DNA from: Endozoicomonas sp. ISHI1 | Lineage (GTDB): Bacteria; Pseudomonadota; Gammaproteobacteria; Pseudomonadales; Endozoicomonadaceae | Length of the DNA stretch: 64,000 nt | Direction: 5' to 3' | Assembly (NCBI RefSeq): GCF_024606225.1 | Contig: NZ_JAGRPU010000007.1 | Span: 1 to 64,000 of the forward strand | Shown here: positions 37,001 through 46,900 of the stretch, in pieces | How the letters are laid out: each line of letters opens with the position of its first letter | Numbering within the stretch: the stretch's first letter is position 1 | Notes under the pieces: generated by a model | Database searches by the model: none | Told to the model about the DNA's origin: nothing | Seen by the model: only the letters and a program-made list of their open reading frames with translations | Program-made: the position numbers and the translations under genes

Positions 37001-40000
37001 CACCAGGCCACCCCAGATTCAAACCTGAAGTACTTGATAAACTGAGTGCCGTCGAAGAAGCTCTGGAAATGAGGGAACTCAATAGCGAGGATGATGAGTA
37101 CTATCGTCGTCAGGCTATTTCAAGGGACATTCAGACATACATCAGCGAAGCCAGAGAGCGGGCAGAAGAAGACGCGCAAGATGTACTGAGAGCCGTAGAA
37201 GAAATACTCGGGATCAATGTCAATGAAAGTGATGACAAAGGAAAACGACTTGACAGGATTCTTGCAAAACTTGCCGACGATGAAGTTACCGAAAAAAAAC
37301 TGAGTGATATACATAATGCCCTCTGGGGAGAAGAAGACTTCACACCTGCGAACAGCATAGCCAAGGTTCGAAGACTTAGTGAGCGACTTAGCCTTTATGT
37401 CATGGACTCGGATTTGCGAGCCACAACACAACAGACAAGGTTGCTTAAGGCTATAGAAGATGAGCTGGGCATCGACAGGAATGAACACGTTGCAGCTAAA
37501 GAAAGAGGCAAGAATTTCGTTGCCAAACTGGCCGATGATCTGAAAATAGACATTGTAAAAGATGCCAGCCTGAATAATCAGAAAGCTGTTCTAAAAGCCA
37601 GATTTCAGGCATTGGATGATGCAGTAAGCAAGCCCTGCGATGATGAAGGTAAAAGAAGAGGAATACATAATGAAATTGCCTACCAGCTTGGCATTCAGGG
37701 CTATAGAGATGATGCCCCTGCAGATGATCAGACCCATCTCATTAAAGAAAAACTCCAACAGCTGAATAAAGCAGTTTTTATGGCGGGTTGGCCTAAGTTT
37801 AATGAGCGTATCACAGCCATTAATGCTGAGCTTGACAGGCTAATGGCTTGTCTGGGACCTAAACCACGATACGTTCTTGATCGTGAGGTAGCCAAAGCCA
37901 AAAGTGACACAGAAAAAGCTAACAGTGAACTGGAGAAACTTCGTCGCAAACTCGATGCTGTTCATCGTAAACAAGTGGTAATCGCGCATCCTGATGACGT
38001 TCACCCTGATACAGATAAAGTCATCACAGCGCTCAATCAGGTCATGAAACACATTCACACCGAGCTGGGCCTGACTCAGGATGACAATCACACCCCTGAA
38101 GACCTATTAGACGACATAGAACGCTTTTTACAAAAAGAAGACGATGCAGTAAGGCGAGTTGAGACCGTTCAGAAACTGAGAGATACCATCAAAGAACTGA
38201 AAATCCCTTTTAAGAATGACCCTGATAATCAGTCAGAAGCAGACCATATTAAAGTCATTAGAGAATATACAGCCTCTCATGGCCGGGATAAAGTCGATCA
38301 AGCATTGGGCGAATTGCCTGAAACAAGGAGACAATACGCTCAGGTCAGGAAGTTCCTGCATGAATACGATTTTAGAGCAACGGAATTGGCCAATGCACAG
38401 GATGAAGAAAAGCAGGCCCGGGAAGCTTTAGACACTAAAAATCAGGCGATTGGCCATTCCAAAGACATCAATCCGAAAGCTAAAACCCAGCTTGAGCGCA
38501 GTAGAGAAGTGCTGGATTTAGTTCTGGAACAGAAAAAAGCAATTACATCAGAAGCACAAGAAGCCCTGAAGGCTCATGAAGCGAAGCTCAAAGCCATCGA
38601 AGATCACGTGGGTCTTAAGCCAGCCCCTACAGCCCGCTACGCTGACCGGGTTGATGCCTTGAGAAATAAACAGATAGAAATGGGCGGGCTTGATGGTACT
38701 GGCGGTAAGATCCTGCAACTGACTCAGAAACAGGACCGTCTAAACAGACAAATAGAATTCAGGACAGCGGAAATAGAGCAATTAAAGGAAGTCCTGAAAG
38801 CCGCAGAGAAAGCCGTCGAAAATGAGGGTGGCCCCTTCCAGTACACGCCGAAACAGGCAAATATACTGACCGATATCTACGCCTTCGTACAGTCGCACCC
38901 TCTCAAAAAACAGGCTCTGGAAGCCGTAATGGGCCTGGCAGAATCAGCAGAGCTAAGCGGTCAGTTATTACCCAATCTTCAGACTTTTGACTTAGACGAT
39001 GAATTTGCACCGATTCGCTTGCAGGCGTTGGCCGGAAACCAGCTAACGTTTGATCAGTCCAGACGGATTGTGGAAGTCTTTAAAAATCTGCAGACAACAT
39101 TCACGATGGAGCCTGAAGAAGGTCGGTCTCTGAATCCTCTGGGAGAACTCCAGAAGCTGGCAGACTCGGCAAGAGCTCACATTAAAACCGGGCCACAACA
39201 ATACGACGATGAAATACGCGGCATGGGTGCAGCAGTCATTCATTACGTCGCGCATGAATCAGGGGATCTGAAAAGCTTCTCGGAATACTTCGCTACCCAT
39301 TCTGCCAGTGGTAACAGGATGATTGCTCTGCTGCATGAAGGTCTGATCAGCAAGATTGAACTTGAGCACTACATGAAGGCTGTCAGAGGTGTCGATGGAT
39401 ATCAGACAGTGGCTGAATTTGAGCACTTTCTTGGTGATAAACACGGCGTCAGGGTGCCTGAGTTCAGGAAGGTTATCCAGATGCTGTCCGACGAGGGTAT
39501 TGAGCAATTCATACAGAATGTCTTTACTCCTGTGACCGTGACCAGCATTGGCCCGACGGGTATGAAAGAGTCTGTAGCCGGTATGAAAGAATACGCAGCT
39601 GCGGTCATCGCCAACTACGTTCTTGACGATATTGCCTTTGAAAACGGTCGCAGGACTCTGGCATTCCTGGCCAATTTTCAGGATACCCTGACACCTTATG
39701 CCAATGCCGCTGGCATGTCTGAATCAGACCTGATCAAAATTATAAATAGTACATTGATGCAGGCTCATGCCGTAGCGGTTGAGCAGCAGCTCAATGATTA
39801 CTGGGTCAAACCTTCAGCCTTCCTGGCACAGACGGTCACCTGGTATTTCTCCAGCTACAAACCTCTACTTTCGGCCCATAACACTCTCGAGGCTACCTTA
39901 CTATCCCTGTCAAACATGTCGTTCCTCTACCTTCTGGATCTGACCAACAGGGGCGATTACCTGCACCGGATACTGACACCTTTCCGGCACTGGATGGAAC

Positions 40001-40872
40001 ACTATGGCGTCGATTTTAACCGAAACAGGCAATACGCCTACCACAGCGGCATTGAACAAGTCTCTGAATTGGGTGGACTGGCAATGCCATTGGGCAGGAC
40101 CGCTTCCTCAATCATTCTGCTAAAAACCGGCTCTATGCTGTTTACCAGACAATATAACGCCAACCCCCACAGGTATCGCAGCCTTTTCCGCCTGGTTCCC
40201 GAAATGGTGAAATCCATGGGTTCCGGACAAGGGGTTAAGGTACCGCTGCTACACAGGATCACACCGGCAAAAGTGAAAACCATGGCATCTGCCACAGCCG
40301 GTCTTGTGCTGGGTCCGATAGCCACTGCCGGAGCATACGCCCACGGTCTTATATCCGGGTTTACCTATACTCAAACCTTCGGACTGGCTCTGACAACAAG
40401 CCTCACTTTCGACTTCTTCATGAATGACAACAAGATGCTCACTCAATGGCTGGGTGGACCTCTGGGCCGGAGTCTTGACAGGATCAATCGCTGGAGAGAA
40501 GCAGGCGAAACGGAATCTGACTATGTGAAACGTACTGCCATTACCACGCCTCAACGATTCAGTGAAACCGATGAAGCCTATGCCAACCGTGTTAAAGCCA
40601 ACAACATGATGCATGGCTGGACGCAGGGCGAGCATTATCTTCAGTTCCGTGAAAGACGTGATCGGACCATGAAAATGTATGAGCATGGCTGGGAAAAATA
40701 CTTCAGGGAAAATGTGCCTGAATGGTCATTCTCCCATGCAGAAAGCATTCCTTACTCCTACACTCTGGGAGCCCTCTTTGAATGGCAAAAAAGCAGTAAT
40801 AAGAAACTTCCTGATCATGATAGAAAAATGCTTTCCGGGAAAGAGGATAAAGAGACCAGCGACGAACTTTGA
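34015..40872 (+). CDS. Giant secreted repeat protein, paralogue 2 (2285 residues)
   Basis: Same plan as paralogue 1: signal peptide (MTNACPNALSLAVAVAISSS, ALA-type site replaced by AQA), N-terminal region with FETGKNNLAQKYTKVLKVGD and GDQPPELQSLGQSLFVND, helical centre, conserved C-terminal region from about 1604. The centre has two successive copies of a larger block: LGIVNWDDTQPQKEQARR then AIEVQLGIAPDNEND, followed by LGISNWVVTEPFEEQARL then YNIFPNNENDLEARFQSI. The central segment QDDNHTPEDLLDDIERFL is shared with paralogues 3 and 6, not with 1 and 4. Hydrophobic segments lie near 2090-2135. It ends ETSDEL. Gene 3 follows after 96 bp with no upstream block, so co-transcription is likely. 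Confidence 0.85.
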   Translation: MTNACPNALSLAVAVAISSSMMGTQAQADRRLQTKSIDIQSDGHAEFIRSEVMVQPTLGDDQQPIPNSFTTSYPDQSQRNTDYVPPSLSFTAVLSGVDGGVYSVDQFETGKNNLAQKYTKVLKVGDEGVFRFTHNLDKKALHIEVRGGMTDPDSIAAVRAQLGCVPSLEPSTKIATPLQLAFLLEGVDDRAGSLGRSDHYVALASIEVEKVEVNGRTFMRLIAAGDQPPELQSLGQSLFVNDEVLLTAAASAYIQVHVLGEDLQQQALNDLLAYSKPVGYVVHAEDDTEVYPVPPGYPKLEVSEAPGEVIVFHGQKQNPHDIAFVENLYKLWVKAWLNNRTPAAATRVNKYKVKSYQYVIRSRQMELLDQFANQLAAHPNAELDEDQLMMLADYESLQQALSSATPDAADEFQLAIRHIKVAESIITSPWIQVQLAKHFGFKPALRNLLTNEHFLKEFMSIVNGEAANAFDYDEEFASKIVADMTRQILERESRQKELQTKEVRLAQLKKLYHLEMDKANPNDEEQLTTQRHYQNIEGELAEVRVKLEDLKNQERKLQREVKRIPELEQQVRDARKEASNHYNAQFAKELGIVNWDDTQPQKEQARRITGKLNEIFRAVAATKQPEEEAVKTNLAAIEVQLGIAPDNENDLDARFQSIQRHLQQKEKLTDEAIWNRLIVIEQLGEQHLQHLQKLKKQKNWLQELQQELDRTPALRREVRDPIEKTITDYYVQLAEGLGISNWVVTEPFEEQARLIRKNIHKIKRSGKSRKKAVIEKLAAVEGQYNIFPNNENDLEARFQSIEQHLQQHLQQQTELIEGVIRNRLANLEVQLGLVPGDEEQMAYRQDLIRQHLRQQIDQVDQDYLRQQSIKTGAEKIAATKARFASIAKHLNIQNFDDNEDIETQQKRLIQRIQTLNTHAAKEETFVKLRQEAMATVLGLELNEDSTLEDRQELIEHRQLRLYRLADFEKELEHISVSGHPITTLSELEDVLQDIRTPGHPRFKPEVLDKLSAVEEALEMRELNSEDDEYYRRQAISRDIQTYISEARERAEEDAQDVLRAVEEILGINVNESDDKGKRLDRILAKLADDEVTEKKLSDIHNALWGEEDFTPANSIAKVRRLSERLSLYVMDSDLRATTQQTRLLKAIEDELGIDRNEHVAAKERGKNFVAKLADDLKIDIVKDASLNNQKAVLKARFQALDDAVSKPCDDEGKRRGIHNEIAYQLGIQGYRDDAPADDQTHLIKEKLQQLNKAVFMAGWPKFNERITAINAELDRLMACLGPKPRYVLDREVAKAKSDTEKANSELEKLRRKLDAVHRKQVVIAHPDDVHPDTDKVITALNQVMKHIHTELGLTQDDNHTPEDLLDDIERFLQKEDDAVRRVETVQKLRDTIKELKIPFKNDPDNQSEADHIKVIREYTASHGRDKVDQALGELPETRRQYAQVRKFLHEYDFRATELANAQDEEKQAREALDTKNQAIGHSKDINPKAKTQLERSREVLDLVLEQKKAITSEAQEALKAHEAKLKAIEDHVGLKPAPTARYADRVDALRNKQIEMGGLDGTGGKILQLTQKQDRLNRQIEFRTAEIEQLKEVLKAAEKAVENEGGPFQYTPKQANILTDIYAFVQSHPLKKQALEAVMGLAESAELSGQLLPNLQTFDLDDEFAPIRLQALAGNQLTFDQSRRIVEVFKNLQTTFTMEPEEGRSLNPLGELQKLADSARAHIKTGPQQYDDEIRGMGAAVIHYVAHESGDLKSFSEYFATHSASGNRMIALLHEGLISKIELEHYMKAVRGVDGYQTVAEFEHFLGDKHGVRVPEFRKVIQMLSDEGIEQFIQNVFTPVTVTSIGPTGMKESVAGMKEYAAAVIANYVLDDIAFENGRRTLAFLANFQDTLTPYANAAGMSESDLIKIINSTLMQAHAVAVEQQLNDYWVKPSAFLAQTVTWYFSSYKPLLSAHNTLEATLLSLSNMSFLYLLDLTNRGDYLHRILTPFRHWMEHYGVDFNRNRQYAYHSGIEQVSELGGLAMPLGRTASSIILLKTGSMLFTRQYNANPHRYRSLFRLVPEMVKSMGSGQGVKVPLLHRITPAKVKTMASATAGLVLGPIATAGAYAHGLISGFTYTQTFGLALTTSLTFDFFMNDNKMLTQWLGGPLGRSLDRINRWREAGETESDYVKRTAITTPQRFSETDEAYANRVKANNMMHGWTQGEHYLQFRERRDRTMKMYEHGWEKYFRENVPEWSFSHAESIPYSYTLGALFEWQKSSNKKLPDHDRKMLSGKEDKETSDEL

Positions 40873-40968
40873 TATCAGAAATCAGCGGATGGCCTGTCCA
40901 TCACAATCCAAACGAACGAAATCACTATAGAGGAATACATACTGGTTTTGTTTTTCTGAGGCAATAGA

Positions 40969-43900
40969 ATGACGAACGCTCGCCCTAATGCATTAAACCT
41001 TGCAGTAGCGGCTGCAATCAGCACCTCCATCATTGGCACACAGGCACTGGCCGACCGCAAGCTGCAGACAAAGTCTGTCGATTTTGTGGGCAATGAACAT
41101 TTGGAGTTTACCCACAGTGAGATCATTGTTAAGCCAACATTAGGTGATGACCAGCAGCCAATACCCAAATCCTTTACCACTACCTACCCTGATCAGCCTC
41201 AAGCCAGAGCGGTCTGTGCCGGCCCTAATATGGGCTTTACGAGCATTCTTTCCGTCACTGATAGTTGCGTATCCAGCATTGACCTGTTTGAAACAGACGA
41301 GAATGACGCTGCTCAGAAATACACCAAACTCCTGAAGGTGCGTGGTGAAGGAGTCTTCAAGTTCACCCATAACCTTGAAGAAGAGGAACTGGTTATTGAA
41401 GTCAGAGGTGGCATGACCGATCAGGATTCAGTGAAGGCTGTTCGTGATCAACTAAAAGGCGTTCAATCACTGGAACCGTTTACGAAAATCGCTGGCCCCG
41501 GACAACTGTACGCATTGTTGCAAGGTGCCGATGACAGAGCAGAAAACCTCGGTACCAGTGATCACTATGTTCCCCTTGCCACCATTGAAGTAGAAAAAGT
41601 TGAAGTGAATGGGCGTACCTTCATGCGTCTCATCGCTTCGGGCGATCAGCCTCCTGAACTGAAGCGACTGGGTCAATCGCTTTTTGTCAACGATGAAGCT
41701 CTCCTGGCAGCCGCCGCCTCTGCCTATATCCAGGTTCATGTCCTGGGAGAGGATATACAACAGCAGGCCCTGAATGAACTGTTAGCACACAGCAAACCCG
41801 TCGGATACATTGTACACAGGGAGGATGACACACAATTTTATCCTCTGCCTGCGGGCTATCCAAAGCTGGAAGTATCAGAAGTTTCGGGAGAGGTGATTGT
41901 TTTCCATGGTCAGAAACTGAATCCGCATGATATCGCTTTTGTAGAAAACCTCAATAAACCTCTGGGTACCGAACTCGCTTCTTCGTTAACAAGACAGGTT
42001 AAAAAATACAAGGTCAAAAGCTACCAGCACGTCATTCGAAGCAGGCAGATGGCAGTGCTGGAGGATTTTGTTACACGACACGACGCTGCAGTTAACAGAG
42101 ATCAGGAAACGCTTGCAGGGAAAAATAAACCGGAGACACTTTCCCTTGAAGAGGAAGATAAACTGGCGATACTTTCGCTTGCATACTACGAGTCTCTTCA
42201 TCAGGCGTTAGCCAGCGCTACTCCAGATGAGGCAGATGAATTTGAGTTCACACCGGAACACATCAAAATCGCTTCGTCAGTCACCACGCCAACCTGGTTG
42301 CATATTCAACTTGCAAAACACTTCAACTTCAGACCCGTACTGAGAGATCTTCTGAATACCCGGCATTTTGTTCAGAATATGCTGAATACTGCACCCCATA
42401 TCTCCAAACTACCGGGCGATTTTTGTTACAACGACGAACATTTTGCTGACAAAGTCCTGCGCGACCTGGCCAGACAATTGATTGAGGTGGATAACACGCT
42501 CGAAGACCTACAGATAAAAGAAGCCAAACTCTTACAGCTTGAAAATCAATTGCAGCAAGCAATGGAAAGAGTCGACGCAATTGACAAGGAAAAACAGCAA
42601 ACACAACGACACTATGAGCAAGCTGAATTTGAGCTGGGACATCTTCGTTACGATATAGAAGAGCTTGAAAACCAGGAACGGAAACTTCAGAAGAAAATCA
42701 AACAAATTCCAAAGCTGAAACAACAACTCCGTGATGCCAGAATAGAAATCATAAATACCTACAACTCTGAGCTGGCAATAGCGCTTGGCATTGATGACTG
42801 GGATGATGCCCAGCCACAAGAAGAGCAATCCAGACGTCTCCTGGAGACAATTAATGACATGCGCACAAAGGTTGTCGCAACCTATACCGCAACAGGACAG
42901 TCTGATGAAGAAGTTGTAAAAGCAAAACTGGCGGCGATTGAAGGCCAGTTCAGTATTACTCCGGACGATAAAAACGATCTGAGTTACAGCAACCCCAGGT
43001 CCGGTTTAAATCTGGATGAGACATTAATGATGGCCGAAGAGAATCCTTCGGAGAGTCTGGCTTTAATTGAAAGACATTATGGTCTGGTCCCGGTTGACAA
43101 AGCTGACCTGAATGCACGTATCAAGGCCATTCAGGAACACCTTAAGCACGTTAACTACTTCAAGCAACTGGAAGAACAGGCCGATCAACCACCTGTTCAG
43201 CAACAAAGCATCGGCACAGAGACAGAAAAAGCAGCAGCAACCCGAGCTCACAATGCAGTCATAGGCTCGCATTTAAACTTGCCAGATTTTGAAGACAATA
43301 CAGATCCTGACACTCAGCAAGAAGTTCTGTTCAATTGGATTGAATCAATGAATGCTGAAATACAAAAATTAACAAAAGTGAGCGATGATCAACTTAGCGA
43401 GATTGAAACACATCGCAAAAAGATTGAAACACTTCGCAAAAATATTGAAACACTTCGCAAAAGTCTTAAAACACTTCACATAAAGGATGCTGATCAAGTT
43501 GGTCTTATTCGAGAAATTCAGTCACGGAATTATAGACAACTTGACGAAAATGTAGCACTTCTCAGAGAGAATGCTCGTCAACTTGAAAAACTTGTAAGAC
43601 TTGATACACAGCATATTCAAGGCGAAGCCATCAAGGCCCGGCATTTACAGAAAATGAACGCTGTGAGCGAAGAAGTGGAGATTCCTTTAGAATATATGCT
43701 GATGCATTTAGAGGAAATATACTCCAGAAGAGGTTATAGCAAAGCCGACGCCGCATTCTTACGAGCTGCTTTGGCAGGGTTTTATGGTACCAGCGGAGCA
43801 GAGGAAAATAGAAAACTGACAGACGCAGTGGAAGTCAGGGTGAAGAAGCTTGCAGATTTGGAAGAAGAACTGGAAAGCCTCAAAACACCTCGCCACATTG

Positions 43901-46900
43901 TCAAGTCTGAAGTACTTGAGACAATGGGTAACGTGGAAAAAATCCTGGAGCTGGATGACCCCGATAAAGAGGACGATGTTTATAAGCGTCGTAACGCCAT
44001 TTCCAGGGGAATGCAGACATCCATCACAGAAGCCTCACAGAGGGCAGAGGAAGAGGCGCTGGATGTACTGAGATCCGTAGAAACACTACTCGGGATCGAA
44101 GTCAATGAGGATGATGAGAAAGCCACAAGACTTGACAGGGCTCGCAGTAGACTTGACGGCGATGATGTCACCGAAATAAAGCTGGATGATATAAAGAATG
44201 TCCTCTGGGATGAAAGCATCAAGCTTGATGAAGATAGAGATAGCAAACTCGATACTCTTCGTGCGCGTCTTACGTATTTAGTTGAAGACACGAATCTGCA
44301 AGCCAAATGGCAACAGTTAGATTTCCTTGAAGCAATAGAGTACAGACTGGACATCAACGTGGATGAAAACGTTGCTGCCAAAGAAAGAGGCAAGGATTTC
44401 GTTGCTAAACTGGCCGACGAACTAAAAGTGGAATTAAAAAAAGATGCCAGCCTGAATGAACAGATCCACGCTCTGGGGTACAGAATTCGGACATTAAACG
44501 ATGAACTGGACAAAGTCATCAATGATCTCCTTGATAATGAAAGCATGGAAAGAGCCATATATAGCGAAATTGCCCATAACCTCGGGATTCAGGACTATGA
44601 AGATGATGCCGACGAGGATGTTCGGATCAATCTCATTACAGAAAAATTCCAACAGCTGTATAAAGAACTTTATGAAGCGGGTCGTCCTACGGTTAATGAG
44701 CGTATTGCAGCCATTGATGCTGAGCTTGACAGACAATTGGCTCGTCTGGGACCTAAACCACAATACGTTCTTGATCGTGAGGTAGCCCGAGCCAGGGGAA
44801 ACATAGCAAAAGCTGAGATTGAGCTGGAGCAACTTCATCACAAACTGGATGCTGTTCATCGTGAACAGGTGGTATTCGCAGATTCTACTGATGCCCCCCC
44901 TGACACAGATAAATACATTGCAGCTCTCAATGGGGCACTGAAAGACATTCATACCAGGTTGGGCCTGACTCAGACTGATAATCAGACCCCTGAAGATCAT
45001 TTAAACGACATTGAACGTTTTATTCAGAAAAGCGAATACTATGCAGAAAGACGAACTGAGGCCCTTCATCAACTGCACACTACCATCAAAGCTCTGAAAA
45101 TCCCTTTTGAAAGTGACCCTGATAATCTGTTAGAAGAAAGTAATATCATGAATGCCATTAGAGACTATAGAGCCTCTCATGACCGAAATGAAGTCAATAA
45201 AGCATTGGGGGAACTGCCTGAAACCAGACACAAGTACACTCAGGTCACGAAGTTCCTGCATGAGCACGAGGCCAGAGAAATGGAATTAGCCAATGCACAG
45301 GATGAAGAAAAACAGGCACAAGAGGCACTTAACACTAAAAATCAGGCGATTGACCCTTCCAAAGACAGCGATCCGAAAACTAAAACCAAACTTGAGCACA
45401 ATCTTGAGCACAATCTTGAGCACAATAGAGAAGTACCGGACTTAGTTCTGGAAAAGAAAAAAGCACACATTTCAAAAGCACAGGAAGCTTTGAAGGCTCA
45501 TGAAGCGACTCTTAAAGTCATCGAAGATGACGTGGGCCTTAAGCCAGACCCCACTGCCCGCTACGCTGACCGGGTTGAGGCTTTGAGACATAAACAGGTA
45601 GAAATGGGCGGGTTTGACGGTAATGGCGGTAAGATCCTGCAACTGACTCAGGAACAGGACCGTCTGAACAGAGAAATAGAAGTCAGGACAGCGGACATAG
45701 AGCAATTAAAGGAAGTCCTGAAAGTCGCAGAGAAAGCCGTCGAAAATGAGGGTGGTCCCTTCCAGTACACGCCGAAACAGGCAAATATACTGACCGATAT
45801 CTACGCCTTCGTGCGGTCGCACCCTCTCAAAAAACAAGCTCTGGAAGCCGCAATGGGTCTGGCAGAATCAGCAGAGCTAAGCGGTAAGTTATTACCCAAT
45901 CTTCAGACTTTTGACTTAGACGATGAATTTGCACCGATTCGCTTGCAGGCATTCGCCGGAGACGACCTGACTTCTAAACAGGCCAGTCGGATTGTGGAAG
46001 TTTTCAAGAGCCTGAAAACGACCTTCCCGAAATCTCTTTTCAAGCCCATAGAAGGTAGGCCTCAGAATATTCTGGAAGAAGTTCAGGTGCTGGTGCACAG
46101 AGCCAGAAATGAAATAAAAACCGCAGCTCAACAATACGACGAAGAAATTCTCGGCATAGGCTCGGCGGGCATTCAATATGTCGAGCATCTGCCAGAAGAC
46201 CTGAAAAGCTTCTCAGAATACTTCACTACTCATTCTGCGAGTGGTAACAGAATCATCACTCTGCTGCATGAAGGCCTGATCAGCAAGACTGAACTTGAAA
46301 ACTACATGAAGGCTGTCAGAGATGTCGACGGATATCAGACAGTGGCTGAATTTGAGCACTTTCTTGGTTATAAACACGGCGTCAAGGTGCCTGAGTTCAG
46401 GAAGGTTATCCAGATGCTGTCCGACGAGGGTACTGAGAAATTCATGCAGAGTGCCTTCACTCCTGTCACCGTGAGCGCCAGTGGCCCGGTGGGTATGAAA
46501 GAGTCTGTTGCCGGCATGAAAGAGTACGCAGCTGCGGTCATTGCCAACTACGTTCTTGACGATATTGCCTTTGAAAATGGCCGCAGAACGGCAGCATTCC
46601 TGACCAATATTCAGAATACCCTGACACCTTATGCCAATGCCGTTGGCCTGTCTGAATCAGACCTGATCAAAGCTATCCATGACACATTGATGCAGGCTCA
46701 TGCCGCAGCGATTGAGCGACAGCTCAATGATTACTGGGTCAAACCTTCAGCCTCTCTGGCACAGATTGTCACCTGGTACTTCTCCAGCTACAAACCTCTG
46801 CTGGTGGCCCATACCACCCTGGAGGCTGCCATACTATCCCTGTCAAACATGTCGTTCCTCTATCTTCTGGACCTGACCAACAGGGGTGATTACACGCACA

